The notes under the pieces were generated by a model. The model made no database searches. It saw only the letters and a list, made by a program, of their open reading frames with translations, and had not been told where the DNA came from. DNA of 64,000 nucleotides. Source: JAAGZL01 sp050288625. Its GTDB lineage: Bacteria > Pseudomonadota > Gammaproteobacteria > Chromatiales > Chromatiaceae. Made by a program: the position numbers and the translations under genes. Every line of letters begins with the position of its first letter. The first letter of the stretch is position 1. The DNA is taken from NCBI GenBank assembly GCA_050288625.1, contig JBNKEE010000047.1, positions 1 through 64,000 on the forward strand, in the 5' to 3' direction. Below are positions 16,860 through 26,816 of the stretch, piece by piece.

Positions 16860-19800
16860 TCAAGGGGATGGATTATTCAGATTAAGTTTTTCAATGTTAG
16901 GATTATCCCAGGATCCTGTGACCGAGTATTTCACAGTGGACACCTTATCCACTGTCTTGCCGAAAATCTTTTGCGCCAGCACCAGAGCCACACCAACCGC
17001 AGGGCCGCCGGCCAAAGCCCCTGCCACTGGAATAGTAGTAGACACACTGGGGGTAATAGTAACCAGCTGATCCAGGTCCTGGGTAACCAGTCCAGTGCGC
17101 CCGGATATATCGATGGTTCCTGCAGGCCCTTCGATCCTCAGATCATTGGTATAGGCATCTCCGTGATCCAGATTGAATGTCCCCTCCGCCTTGTCAAAAC
17201 TAAACCCTTTTTTGAAGGTATCAGAAAAATCCATAGTCAGACGGCGTGTTAGCGCACTGACATTGAGCAACCCGAATATCCTACCCAGACCAGGGTTAAC
17301 TTCCAGAAAACGACCTTCATTGATGTCCATTTCGATCTGACCTGTGACATCTGTTTTGTTAAATTGTCGCGGATTCCCGGTCCAGACCAAATTAGCATCA
17401 ATCTTAGCTGGAGCCTCTTTAAGCTGCGGGTCAAAGCCGAGGGTAGTTAATAACTTACCCAATGAGTCCGTTCTAATTTTCAATTTCAGGCTGGTCTGAG
17501 TCTTATCACCTTTTGCCACCCAGCTACCATTAGCAGCCAGTGTAAGCCTGTCCGATGAGAGTTTAATATTATCCAGCATCAGTCCCTCTGGAACGCTGGT
17601 GGAGACAAAGTTTAGCGGTCCGAGATTCTTGCCATTAATGAGAGTGCTTTTGCTGGTGAGAGAGAGCGCGGGAAGGCTGCGCGGATCTGTCCACTCGGTG
17701 TCAGATATCTTATCTTTTGATGTATCTGTTGGATCTATCCTTAATGAGAGCTTTTCAAGGTTAGCTACAACAGGCTTGGATTTCAGGGGCAACGATGCCC
17801 TTATCTGCCCATCTAATATGTTGCTTCTAATGCTTACGTCCAAAATGTTGCTATTTTTGGTAAAACTGATAGTTACACCCTCCAGCAAAGTATCTCCTAT
17901 CTTTAGTCTTCCAAATTCCAGATTTTCTCCTCTTATCTCCGGAAGTTTATTCTCACCCTCTTTCTGCAGATAGTTCAGCCATGGATTCATATCTAGCTGG
18001 CCCAGCCTACCGGATAGCCTCAGCTGTTTTGTCTTTGGGACATCCGCCTTCCCACCACCAAATATCATGCTGCCACTTTCAAGTGTAATCACGCCATCTT
18101 TGCTCTCACTTAATTGCAGTGCGGTGTTTACTACATTATTGTAACTAATGGTAAGCTGGCGTGCCGTTCCGCTCGATATGGTAGTTGCAACTTTTACCGG
18201 GCTTTTCTGTTTTTTGCTTTTACCGATAGGGGGCGGCATATCTATTGCCGTACCGACCAGATCTGAAGATGCTGATACTTTGTCTATAGTCATCCTGCCA
18301 TTGTTTTTTCTTATTGATGGCACCTCAAATTGCACCGACCATCTGCTGCTTCCATTAAGCAGTTCAAGCCCTATACCAGGAAACTGTTTATCAAGGTCTG
18401 CGCCTGATAGGACTGCCTGAGCCCTGATCTGAGTAGAGCCATTCCCGTCAACCGGCGTTATGTCCAGCTTAATATCTTCTCCTAGTATCTTCGCCGTTAT
18501 ACCTTTTGCTTTGATGCCTTTCTCACTAAATCCAAGTGTTCCAGTAACGTCGCTCAATGGAAACTTGGAGTGGTCTAGATTGATGGTTGCTTTTTGTAAC
18601 TTCAGTTTTCCATCGACATCAAGCGCACCTTTATCGATAGGGATGGTCAATTCAATATCAAGATTTGCATCTCCCTTGGTCGTCAGCTTGGCTGCCGTTT
18701 CCTTATAGTCCTTGGAAAGAGGGGTGTCTGTAAGGAGTTTTACGTCATCGCTCAACGGCCCGTGGGCGCTGCCAGCTATCTTTAATGGTGATGCGTTCTC
18801 CAGATCATTGATCCTAGCGTAGAGGTTTTTTAGCGTGCTATTCAGCATGGCTCCGCTGCCATCTCGAATGGCGAGGCTGTTATTATGAAAACGCACCTCA
18901 GCCGCCAGTTTCTCTATACGGGGCCATCCCGGCTCGTAGTCCAGCACCAGATCATCCACTCTGAACAGCACCTCGAAATGGCCGGTATCCTTATAGAATG
19001 GAAAATCGTCCAGGGGGCCTCGGAAGATGGCACTTCCCTCAGGCACTCTTCCACTGATTATGCTTTTATCCACCCATTCTACGACCTCGTCGTCCATGAT
19101 GCCTGTTGGCAGATAGTTACGTGTAGCGCTAGCATCTCCATCCTGGAAATCGGTTTGCAGATCCAGTATCGGAGTCTTTTTCATATCTTGAGGAATCTGC
19201 AGACGAAGTCTGGTCTGAGTCCTGATGTCGTTATTGTTGGCTATAAGCTTGTTAGATTGAACAACCCAGCCACCCTCGTCAGTCCTGCCCCAGTACAAGC
19301 GGCCAGTCAGCTCATTGACTTGTATTGCATCTCTGAACAGATTAGGAAAATTTACGGTTAACTCACTACTCCCCAGCTCGACAGCCCCTTGGGTTTGATC
19401 TAACCAAAAGCTGGTATTTAACTTGCGTATTTCCGGCCACTCTTTCCAGTGCTCCAGAGATACATTCTCCAGCCTGCCATGTACAGACCACACAGGACCT
19501 TCATGAGTCTCATGGAATCGAAATTGAGTAGAGCGGATATCCGCCTGCGGCTTCAGTGAATCAATAATGTGGCTGAAATCTTCCGACAGCAAAGGGAACA
19601 TCCTAATAATAGCCAGTATATCCTCAGCACGCATGAAACCTATGCCTGACAACAGGTGCATATTCCCTTCCTGGTCATATCTATTGCGCAGGCTTAGATT
19701 GGATTTTGGCCACGTCTTACCATTGCGTCGTAACTCCATATCAGCAATATCTACCTGCCAGCCATCTCTGTCCCTTTGTAATTTGAATCTGCCGCCAATT

Positions 19801-20699
19801 CGCTCGACCACTAAAGGATCAATGGTACTGTTATCGTCCTTGCGATTAGAGGTCATCTTTAATTGGTCAATGGTTGTGTTACCCTCCATTGTGGACATAC
19901 GCCCGTTTATCCATTTACTCCAAAGCTCAACCCTTGCCTTCCCTGATTCGAAGGCCAGACCATCAGGCATGCGATCTTTAAGAATAGTTGCCAGCGCCAG
20001 TTGATCACCTGATAGGTAAATATCTCCAGACCAGGAGTTAGACTGCTGAATGGCCCCCTTAATATCGGCTACCAGGTTCATACTGCCCCCCAGCTTGCCT
20101 GGCAGACGCATACTTGCCTCTACTTGGTGCCTGTTTTTGGCGTTGCTGATGACAAAATTCACATCGGTGAATCTAATTGGAGACGCCCCTAGTTTTTGAT
20201 CTTCCCAGTAGACCTCGCTCTGTTTCATACCTATACGAAATGGCAAAAGAAATATGGCGCTGCTATCGCCACCGCCTTCTTCAAGATCTTCCAAACCGGC
20301 CAACACAACTGAACCGTCTAAGCGACGTTTAATAAGCAGTTGTGATCGATAGAATGTGATCTCCCTAACGGTTATCTCCCAATTGAGCAGACTATCTAAG
20401 ATGCCTACGCCTATTCGGATCTCAGACACGCCCAGCGATGCTCGGCCGCTTTGTGGATTTATAAGCTGTACATTGTGCAGTCGGAGCTCAGGCCCGTAAC
20501 CTCTCCAACTAGTATTGAGTTTTTCTATCTTGACCTTGCGTCCCAGCTCATTACTAGCTAGCTCCTGAACCTCTTCCCTATACTCTGCCGCAATCGGCAG
20601 CAGCAAACGAGCGCCTCCCATGAATATCCCGACCAGGATTATGAACAGAATGGCAAGAAGCCACATCTTTGCAGCGAAGGATTTTAATATGTGTATCAT
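16860..20699 (-). CDS. yhdP: YhdP family AsmA-like transport/envelope protein
   Basis: The 1279-residue protein has a single N-terminal transmembrane anchor (about residues 12-32) and a very long beta-rich periplasmic body, ending in an AsmA-like C-terminal region (GLGRIFGLLNVSALTRRLTMDFSD and ISGRTGLVTQDLDQLVTI). This matches YhdP of E. coli (about 1266 residues), one of three AsmA-like bridge proteins (YhdP, TamB, YdbH) that move phospholipids to the outer membrane. It heads the yhdP-nit-tldD-pmbA run, 80 nt after rng. A second, shorter AsmA protein is encoded at 45802-47937. Confidence 0.94.
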   Translation of the reverse strand: MIHILKSFAAKMWLLAILFIILVGIFMGGARLLLPIAAEYREEVQELASNELGRKVKIEKLNTSWRGYGPELRLHNVQLINPQSGRASLGVSEIRIGVGILDSLLNWEITVREITFYRSQLLIKRRLDGSVVLAGLEDLEEGGGDSSAIFLLPFRIGMKQSEVYWEDQKLGASPIRFTDVNFVISNAKNRHQVEASMRLPGKLGGSMNLVADIKGAIQQSNSWSGDIYLSGDQLALATILKDRMPDGLAFESGKARVELWSKWINGRMSTMEGNTTIDQLKMTSNRKDDNSTIDPLVVERIGGRFKLQRDRDGWQVDIADMELRRNGKTWPKSNLSLRNRYDQEGNMHLLSGIGFMRAEDILAIIRMFPLLSEDFSHIIDSLKPQADIRSTQFRFHETHEGPVWSVHGRLENVSLEHWKEWPEIRKLNTSFWLDQTQGAVELGSSELTVNFPNLFRDAIQVNELTGRLYWGRTDEGGWVVQSNKLIANNNDIRTQTRLRLQIPQDMKKTPILDLQTDFQDGDASATRNYLPTGIMDDEVVEWVDKSIISGRVPEGSAIFRGPLDDFPFYKDTGHFEVLFRVDDLVLDYEPGWPRIEKLAAEVRFHNNSLAIRDGSGAMLNSTLKNLYARINDLENASPLKIAGSAHGPLSDDVKLLTDTPLSKDYKETAAKLTTKGDANLDIELTIPIDKGALDVDGKLKLQKATINLDHSKFPLSDVTGTLGFSEKGIKAKGITAKILGEDIKLDITPVDGNGSTQIRAQAVLSGADLDKQFPGIGLELLNGSSRWSVQFEVPSIRKNNGRMTIDKVSASSDLVGTAIDMPPPIGKSKKQKSPVKVATTISSGTARQLTISYNNVVNTALQLSESKDGVITLESGSMIFGGGKADVPKTKQLRLSGRLGQLDMNPWLNYLQKEGENKLPEIRGENLEFGRLKIGDTLLEGVTISFTKNSNILDVSIRSNILDGQIRASLPLKSKPVVANLEKLSLRIDPTDTSKDKISDTEWTDPRSLPALSLTSKSTLINGKNLGPLNFVSTSVPEGLMLDNIKLSSDRLTLAANGSWVAKGDKTQTSLKLKIRTDSLGKLLTTLGFDPQLKEAPAKIDANLVWTGNPRQFNKTDVTGQIEMDINEGRFLEVNPGLGRIFGLLNVSALTRRLTMDFSDTFKKGFSFDKAEGTFNLDHGDAYTNDLRIEGPAGTIDISGRTGLVTQDLDQLVTITPSVSTTIPVAGALAGGPAVGVALVLAQKIFGKTVDKVSTVKYSVTGSWDNPNIEKLNLNNPSP

Positions 20700-20779
20700 T
20701 CGCTACCAGATCCCCTGGGGTTCATGCCGCCTGTTTGTGTACTTATTCTGTTATACATCTGGAAAGCTGCTGTAATATC

Positions 20780-22240
20780 CTAAAGTAATACTATGTCGTA
20801 GTGTTCCTGGCTATATAGCGTTTCAGCCTGAAGTTTGATGGCCTTACCCACAAACTGCTCCAGGTTGGCCAGATTTGTGGACTCCTCATCCAGCAGCAGA
20901 TCAATGACCGCCTGAGACGCGAGTATCAACATAGACTCTACATCAAACTGGCGTGATTCACGCAGTATCTCCCTAAAGATTTCATAACAGGTCGTTTGGG
21001 CAGTTTTTAATGTGCCTTTGCCTCCGCAGCGGGGACATGGCTCACAAAGGATGTGCTCTAGAGATTCTCTAGTCCTCTTTCTTGTCATCTCGACCAAACC
21101 AAGGCTGGAGACCTCGGTAATCTTGGTCTTTGCATGATCATGGGACAGACATTTCTCAAATGCGCGAAGCACCTGTCTTTTATGTTCATCATCCAGCATG
21201 TCGATGAAATCGATGATAATGATTCCACCCAGATTGCGCAGTCGCAACTGCCGACAAATGGACTGAGCCGCCTCCAGGTTGGTCTTATAGATAGTCTCTT
21301 CCAGATTGCGATGACCGACAAACGCCCCAGTATTTACATCAATGGTGGTCATTGCCTCGGTTTGATCAATGATGATGTAACCTCCTGACTTGAGCTCAAC
21401 CTTGCGATTCAGCGCCTTTTGGATCTCATCTTCAACACCGTACAAATCGAATATCGGACGCTCGCCAGGATAGTATTCTATAGCTGTAGCCATATCCGGG
21501 ATCAGCTTTTCAGTAAACTGTTTGGCCTTCTCCCAGGTTTCACGCGAATCTATGCGCACCTTTTCGACATCAGGATTTATTAGGTCGCGTAGCGCGCGCA
21601 TGGCCAGCGGCAGGTCTTCATGCAGAAGCTCCCTGGGCTTTGCCGTTTCCAAACGCTCTTTGATGGATTTCCAGAGACGGGTCAGAAAGCGCATATCATG
21701 CAATAAGGTCTCTTCATCAATACCTTCTGCGACCGTACGCGCAATAAACCTTCCGGGCTTACCGTCTTCCCCTCTGCTGGCGGCATCAATGGCCTCACGC
21801 AAGCGCTGTCTCTCATCTTCATCATCAATCTTCTGGGAGATACCAACCACATTCAACGATGGCATAAACACCAGGTAACGGGACGGTATGGAGATACCAG
21901 TGGTAAGCCTTGCCCCTTTACTACCCAAGGGGTCTTTTGTCACCTGCACAATGATGTCCTCTCCTTCCTGGAGCAGTTCGGTTATGTTGTGGCTTCCGTT
22001 GCCTTCGTGATTATGGTGAATGATGTCAGATGCGTGCAAAAAAGCGGCTCGATCCAGACCTATCTCTACAAAAGCGGCTTGCATCCCCGGTAGCACACGA
22101 CATACTTTCCCCTTGTATATGTTTCCAACTATTCCGAGGCTACTGGTACGCTCAATGATAACCTCCTGGACCACTCCGTTCTCGATCAGAGCCACCCGGG
22201 TCTCTGGCGGGGTTATGTTTATCAGGATCTCTTCACTCAT
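20780..22240 (-). CDS. rng: Ribonuclease G
   Basis: The 486-residue protein matches RNase G (CafA, 489 residues in E. coli), the endoribonuclease that matures the 5' end of 16S rRNA. It has the S1 domain (residues 35-120, VGNIYKGKVCRVLPGMQAAFVEIG), catalytic DNase-I-like subdomain residues in TIDVNTGAFVG and IDFIDMLDD, and the zinc-link cysteines in CEPCPRCGGKG. It lacks the long C-terminal scaffold of RNase E. Four nucleotides separate it from maf, so the two are coupled. Confidence 0.96.
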   Translation of the reverse strand: MSEEILINITPPETRVALIENGVVQEVIIERTSSLGIVGNIYKGKVCRVLPGMQAAFVEIGLDRAAFLHASDIIHHNHEGNGSHNITELLQEGEDIIVQVTKDPLGSKGARLTTGISIPSRYLVFMPSLNVVGISQKIDDEDERQRLREAIDAASRGEDGKPGRFIARTVAEGIDEETLLHDMRFLTRLWKSIKERLETAKPRELLHEDLPLAMRALRDLINPDVEKVRIDSRETWEKAKQFTEKLIPDMATAIEYYPGERPIFDLYGVEDEIQKALNRKVELKSGGYIIIDQTEAMTTIDVNTGAFVGHRNLEETIYKTNLEAAQSICRQLRLRNLGGIIIIDFIDMLDDEHKRQVLRAFEKCLSHDHAKTKITEVSSLGLVEMTRKRTRESLEHILCEPCPRCGGKGTLKTAQTTCYEIFREILRESRQFDVESMLILASQAVIDLLLDEESTNLANLEQFVGKAIKLQAETLYSQEHYDIVLL

Positions 22241-22244
22241 CTAG

Positions 22245-22835
22245 TTATCCATTCATTTGTGTTAAAGGATCTATTCCCGCCTGCGTCAACAGTTGCGCTG
22301 TCTCGTAAAGTGGCAACCCCATAACCCCGGAAAAACTACCGTCTATTTTGCTTATAAAAAGTGCCCCAAGCCCTTGTATGCCATATCCTCCAGCCTTATC
22401 TACGGGTTCGCCACTCTCCCAATAGGCCCTGGCCTCATCTATGGATACATCACGGAAGGTAACCATGCTTGCGCTTATCATGCTCTCTATGCCATCTCCG
22501 GCCAGTGCCACTCCGCTGAAGACCCAGTGACTGCGATTGGAGAGTAGTTGTATCATCTCCAACGCCTCTCCTCTGCCACTCGGTTTCCCCAATATCTGAT
22601 CATCTACCACGACAGTGGTGTCAGCAGCCAGAACCAATCCACTCCTCTTCTCAAGCTGGCTCTGGCCGGCCAACGCCTTTTCCCGCGCCAATCTGGTTAC
22701 ATACTCTTTGGGTTGCTCCCCCTTATACGGAGTCTCGTCGACATCCACTTTAATTATGCTATGAACGACACCGATTTGCCGCAATAGTTCACTGCGGCGA
22801 GGAGACATGGAAGCTAGGTGAAGTAGTGGTTGCAT
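22245..22835 (-). CDS. maf: Nucleoside triphosphate pyrophosphatase, Maf/YhdE family
   Basis: Maf proteins hydrolyse non-canonical or excess dTTP/UTP (YhdE branch) to the monophosphate. The 196-residue protein has the family landmarks LASMSPRRSELLRQIG at the N-terminus, the DETP motif, the AREKA helix and ADTTVVVDD with its catalytic aspartate. DKAGGYGIQG is also intact. The YhdE branch is favoured by the rng neighbour, as in E. coli (yhdE-rng), but branch assignment from sequence alone is approximate. Confidence 0.94.
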   Translation of the reverse strand: MQPLLHLASMSPRRSELLRQIGVVHSIIKVDVDETPYKGEQPKEYVTRLAREKALAGQSQLEKRSGLVLAADTTVVVDDQILGKPSGRGEALEMIQLLSNRSHWVFSGVALAGDGIESMISASMVTFRDVSIDEARAYWESGEPVDKAGGYGIQGLGALFISKIDGSFSGVMGLPLYETAQLLTQAGIDPLTQMNG

Positions 22836-22897
22836 CGGGTTTGTTTGTTGTTTCCGTCTGTTATCAATAACCCAATACTACCAGAAGAATTAACCTA

Positions 22898-23368
22898 CTA
22901 AGCCCTATGATATGGATGATTTCGCATCAGACTCCAGGCCCGATAGAGCTGTTCCGCCAACACCACCCTGACTAGCGGATGCGGCATGGTCAATGGTGAT
23001 AACGACCAGAGCAGATCAGCCCGGTCACGACATGGATTGTCCAGACCTTCCGGACCACCCACTAACAGCGCAAGATCACAGCCGTTTTCCATCCAGTCTG
23101 ACAGCCGCTCTGCAAGCTGCTCGGTACTCCACGCCTTGCCTGTTACCTCCATAGCTATAACCATACACCCCTTGGGTATGGACTTTAGCATGCGCTCGCC
23201 CTCGTCGCGTATGGCACGAGTGATATCCGCCCCCTTGCCGCGATGGCCCGGTGCAATCTCCACCAGTTTGAGAGCGCACTCTACAGGCATGCGTTTGGCG
23301 TATTCTGCGAACCCTGCTTCAACCCATTTGGGCATACGATTGCCGACGGAGATGAGATGGATATTCAT
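22898..23368 (-). CDS. rlmH: 23S rRNA (pseudouridine1915-N3)-methyltransferase RlmH
   Basis: RlmH is a SPOUT methyltransferase that modifies pseudouridine 1915 in helix 69 of assembled 70S ribosomes. The product is 156 residues from the ATG at 23368 (MNIHLISVGNRMPKWV); a longer in-frame ORF reaching 23476 would add 36 unrelated residues and run into rsfS. The SAM-knot loop LLVGGPEGL and the C-terminal LYRAWSLMRNHPYHRA, ending in the substrate-binding YHR, are intact. The start lies 13 nt after rsfS. Confidence 0.97.
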   Translation of the reverse strand: MNIHLISVGNRMPKWVEAGFAEYAKRMPVECALKLVEIAPGHRGKGADITRAIRDEGERMLKSIPKGCMVIAMEVTGKAWSTEQLAERLSDWMENGCDLALLVGGPEGLDNPCRDRADLLWSLSPLTMPHPLVRVVLAEQLYRAWSLMRNHPYHRA

Positions 23369-23381
23369 GCAGCAAGATTGG

Positions 23382-23738
23382 CTAGTGTTCGGATGCCTTT
23401 TGTTCCGCCTGATTGGCGTCCATGGACCAGAGTCTTTCCAGCTGATAGAAATCCCTGACCTTGGGCTGCATAACATGCACTACCACGTCATTCAGATCCA
23501 CCAGGGCCCACTCGCCATCCTGCACCCCTTCGCTACCGATAGGTGGGGCGCCGGCCATTTTAGCCTGGAAGGCCACGGCCTCGGCTGTTGATTTCACATG
23601 GCGCCCGGAGGTACCGCTTGCGATGATCATGATGTCGGTGATGCTGGTCTTGCCCCTCACATCCAGCACCTTTATGTCACGTGCCTTTAGGTCTTCAAGG
23701 GTCTTTATTACCAGGTCGCGCAATTCTTCTGCTTGCAT
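23382..23738 (-). CDS. rsfS: Ribosomal silencing factor RsfS
   Basis: The 118-residue protein is RsfS (YbeB/Iojap). It binds L14 and blocks 30S-50S joining during starvation. Family motifs KARDIKVLDVRGKTSITD, IIASGTSGRHVKSTAE and the WALVDLNDVVVHVMQP block are complete. It is the usual neighbour of nadD and rlmH, 13 nt upstream of rlmH. Confidence 0.97.
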   Translation of the reverse strand: MQAEELRDLVIKTLEDLKARDIKVLDVRGKTSITDIMIIASGTSGRHVKSTAEAVAFQAKMAGAPPIGSEGVQDGEWALVDLNDVVVHVMQPKVRDFYQLERLWSMDANQAEQKASEH

Positions 23739-23819
23739 AATATCCGTCGATTAAGTTTTAGATGTTAGATTAAGCATAGGCCTAATTGTCAAAAGGGGGC
23801 CAATTCTATACTAAATTGG

Positions 23820-24431
23820 TCAAGTTCTGTACAGGCCATCTCTTTCTATGATCTCAAGCACTGAATCCGGCAACAGATATCTGGGGGATTGGCCACTACT
23901 GATCATATCTCTGATTCTTGTACCGGATATATCCAACTGGGTCACCGGCTGCATATATACCATCCCTCCAGGCGTCGAACTCAGCTCTGTTGGATCGTCA
24001 GTGATGCGTTCAGAATAGATGGCACTACCGTACTCCCCCGGGCGCTGCATCACCACCAGATGGGCCAGCTGTAATATCTTGTCCGGTTTGTACCAATCTG
24101 GAAATCCCCGGAAGGCGTCCTGACCCAGGATCAGGCATATAGGTACATCTCCCAGCTCTTCGCGCAGTGATTGCAGGGTAAGCAGGGTGTAAGATTTTTC
24201 ACTGCGATGAAGCTCTCTCTCATCTACCATGAACGCCGTATTATCGGCGACTGCTGCCTGCAACATCTCAAGGCGCTGTTCCGGTGAGCTGGATGGTTGC
24301 TCGCGATGGGGCGGATCCCTCAGCGGGATCAGCCTCAACTCATCCAGACCCAAACCCTCTTTGACATCCAGTGCTGTGCGCAAATGTCCGTAATGGATGG
24401 GGTCAAAGGTGCCGCCGAAAATACCGATCAT
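23820..24431 (-). CDS. nadD: Nicotinate-nucleotide adenylyltransferase NadD
   Basis: NadD joins nicotinate mononucleotide and ATP to form deamido-NAD in the last-but-one step of NAD synthesis. The 203-residue protein has the nucleotidyltransferase HIGH-like motif GGTFDPIHYGHLRTA at the N-terminus, the ADNTAFMVDERE region and the C-terminal ISGTRIRDMI (ISSTxIR) motif. It lies 18 nt downstream of proA on the same strand, in the standard proA-nadD-rsfS-rlmH order. Confidence 0.97.
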   Translation of the reverse strand: MIGIFGGTFDPIHYGHLRTALDVKEGLGLDELRLIPLRDPPHREQPSSSPEQRLEMLQAAVADNTAFMVDERELHRSEKSYTLLTLQSLREELGDVPICLILGQDAFRGFPDWYKPDKILQLAHLVVMQRPGEYGSAIYSERITDDPTELSSTPGGMVYMQPVTQLDISGTRIRDMISSGQSPRYLLPDSVLEIIERDGLYRT

Positions 24432-24449
24432 GTTAGGGCCCGGATTTAT

Positions 24450-25721
24450 CTATTCCCTGATATGTCCGTCTCCGAAGACGATAAACTTTACTGAGGTAAG
24501 CCCATCCAGACCTACCGGTCCGCGAGCGTGGAATTTATCGGTACTAATACCTATCTCCGCCCCTAAGCCGTATTCGAAGCCATCGGCAAAACGTGTAGAT
24601 GCATTTACCATTACCGAGCTGGAGTCCACCTCGCGCAGAAAACGGCGTGCGCGAGTGTAATTCTCAGTGATGATGGCATCAGTATGTTGAGAACTGTGGG
24701 TGTTGATGTGATTGATAGCCTCGTCCAATCCTTTCACCACCTTGATGGCCAGAACAGGGGCCAGATATTCAGTATCCCAGTCCTCCTCGGTGACAGGGAT
24801 TGCACCATCTACCACGCGCATAGTGGCCTCGCAGCCGCGCATCTCTACCCCCTTCTCTTGATACATACGTCCAAGCTCCGGCAATACGGTCTCCGCAATC
24901 TCCTCAGAAACCAACAAGGTCTCCAAGGTGTTGCATGTGCCGTAGCGCTGGGTCTTTGCATTAAGGCTTACTTGTATTGCCTTTTCCAGATCAGCATCTG
25001 CATCGATATAGATATGACAGATGCCATCCAGATGCTTGATTACAGGGACCCTGGCATCACTACTGATGCGTTCAATAAGCCCCTTGCCGCCGCGGGGGAT
25101 GATTAGGTCTATATATTCAGGCATGGTGATCATCTGGCCCACAGCCTCCCGGTCGGTGGTTGCCACCACCTGCACCGCGTCAGCGGGCAGGCCAACCGTC
25201 TCCAGGCCTTTTTGGATTACCCCGGCTATGGCCTGATTGGAGTGAATGGCCTCCGAGCCCCCACGCAAAACCGTGGCATTACCGGACTTGAGGCAAAGGG
25301 CGGCGGCATCCGCTGTCACGTTAGGACGCGACTCATAGATGATGCCTACTACACCCAGAGGCACCCGCATTCGTCCCACCTGAATACCGGTGGGACGGTA
25401 ATGCATATCGAAAATTTCACCTATGGGGTCGGGGAGCGCAGCGATCTGCCGTAGGCCCTCTATCATGGAATCAATACGGGCCGTCGTTAGTTCCAGGCGA
25501 TCTAGCAGGGCGGACTCCAAACCCTTATCAGATCCGGCACGCATATCCTTCTTATTCTCTGCGATAAGGGTGTCGCGGTTCAGATCTAAACCCTCGGCAA
25601 TAACCAGCAGAGCGTTATTTTTCTCTGCGGTACTAGCAGCGGCCATGAGCCTAGAAGAAGCCCTGGCCTTACTGCCTACCTCTCGCATATATGAATCTAT
25701 ATCTTGAATACGCTTCGACAT
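24450..25721 (-). CDS. proA: Gamma-glutamyl phosphate reductase
   Basis: ProA reduces gamma-glutamyl phosphate to glutamate semialdehyde with NADPH in proline synthesis. The 423-residue protein has the catalytic cysteine segment KTQRYGTCNTLETLLV and the typical GGKGLIERI, LDGICHIYID and VNASTRFADGFEYGLGAEIG blocks. proB is not here, and holA precedes it with a 66-nt gap, so it may have its own promoter within the run. Confidence 0.97.
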   Translation of the reverse strand: MSKRIQDIDSYMREVGSKARASSRLMAAASTAEKNNALLVIAEGLDLNRDTLIAENKKDMRAGSDKGLESALLDRLELTTARIDSMIEGLRQIAALPDPIGEIFDMHYRPTGIQVGRMRVPLGVVGIIYESRPNVTADAAALCLKSGNATVLRGGSEAIHSNQAIAGVIQKGLETVGLPADAVQVVATTDREAVGQMITMPEYIDLIIPRGGKGLIERISSDARVPVIKHLDGICHIYIDADADLEKAIQVSLNAKTQRYGTCNTLETLLVSEEIAETVLPELGRMYQEKGVEMRGCEATMRVVDGAIPVTEEDWDTEYLAPVLAIKVVKGLDEAINHINTHSSQHTDAIITENYTRARRFLREVDSSSVMVNASTRFADGFEYGLGAEIGISTDKFHARGPVGLDGLTSVKFIVFGDGHIRE

Positions 25722-25787
25722 CTATTTGTGTGGCCCATGTTGTGTCAGATCGGACGATTCTAACAAATATTCCGATAATAAGATTTA

Positions 25788-26813
25788 TTAAGGTCTAGCT
25801 ATAATGGCCTTGCCGGCTAGGCGGGAGGTTATCTCCTGCATCAGTTGCCAAGGATCGCTCTTCTCTCTTCCTTTAATAGCCCGGTCGGCGCGACCACATA
25901 AGACCAGCAGCCCACGCAAGGTTTTAATAGATGACCGCTGTAGCCCGCTACCGACCATCTGTTTACGTTTATCCCAGATCTCACGTCTCTCAGCAATCGC
26001 CCTCTGCGGTGAGCTGCCCTTGCTTATGGCATAGGCCAATTCTGCCAACATGCGTATCTCTCTGGTCAAAGCCCAAAGCACCACCGGCGCCGGGGTACCT
26101 TCACCTTTAAGTCCTTTCAGGATCTTGGAGCAGTACGCTGCCTTACCTTGCAGGGCGCTATCCACCAGGTTAAAGACATCGTATCTTGCGCTGTCCGATA
26201 CCGCAGTCTCAAGCTGTTCCACGGTGATGATCCCTGGTCCGTGCAGAAGCAGCAGCTTTTCTATCTCCTGTGATGCTGCCAGGAGATTGCCCTCAATGCG
26301 CTGCGATAACATAGTCACCACACCGTCCTCCGGTATAAGCCCGTTGTCGCGCATTCGTTGCTCAATCCAGGGAGGCAGGCGTTGTCCCTCAATGGGCCAG
26401 ATCTGAATCACGGCCCCGATCTTATCCAAGGCCTTATACCATTTACTGTTGTTTTGGCTGCGATCCAGCTTAGGCATGGTCAGAAGAAGAATGGTGTCTT
26501 CAGGCGGACGCTCGGCATATGCGAGCAGAGCCTTAGATCCTGCGCTGCCAGGCTTGCCTGATGGGATGCGCAGATCCAGGATACGCTGCTCCGCAAACAG
26601 AGAGAGGCTGTCCGCCTGCCGGCCCAGTTCGTTCCAGTCAAATTTGCGGTCAGCCTCAAGGACGGTACGGTCGGAATAGCCCTTAGATTTAGCCTCTGAC
26701 CTGATCAGGTCCGCTGCTTCATCCATCTGCAGCGGTTCGTCTCCGGTTAAAAGATAGGCAGGCAGTAACCCCTGTTGTAGTTTTTGTGCAAGTTCATGTA
26801 GGCGCAGCCGCAT
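25788..26813 (-). CDS. holA: DNA polymerase III subunit delta
   Basis: The delta subunit opens the beta clamp within the clamp-loader complex. At 341 residues it matches E. coli HolA (343). The N-terminal region (AYLLTGDEPLQMDEAADLIR) and the region EGNLLAASQEIEKLLLLHG with the C-terminal collar are recognisable; delta has no functional Walker A and none is seen here. It follows lptE with a 3-nt gap, which is the conserved lptE-holA pair. Confidence 0.95.
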   Translation of the reverse strand: MRLRLHELAQKLQQGLLPAYLLTGDEPLQMDEAADLIRSEAKSKGYSDRTVLEADRKFDWNELGRQADSLSLFAEQRILDLRIPSGKPGSAGSKALLAYAERPPEDTILLLTMPKLDRSQNNSKWYKALDKIGAVIQIWPIEGQRLPPWIEQRMRDNGLIPEDGVVTMLSQRIEGNLLAASQEIEKLLLLHGPGIITVEQLETAVSDSARYDVFNLVDSALQGKAAYCSKILKGLKGEGTPAPVVLWALTREIRMLAELAYAISKGSSPQRAIAERREIWDKRKQMVGSGLQRSSIKTLRGLLVLCGRADRAIKGREKSDPWQLMQEITSRLAGKAIIARP

Positions 26814-26816
26814 CTT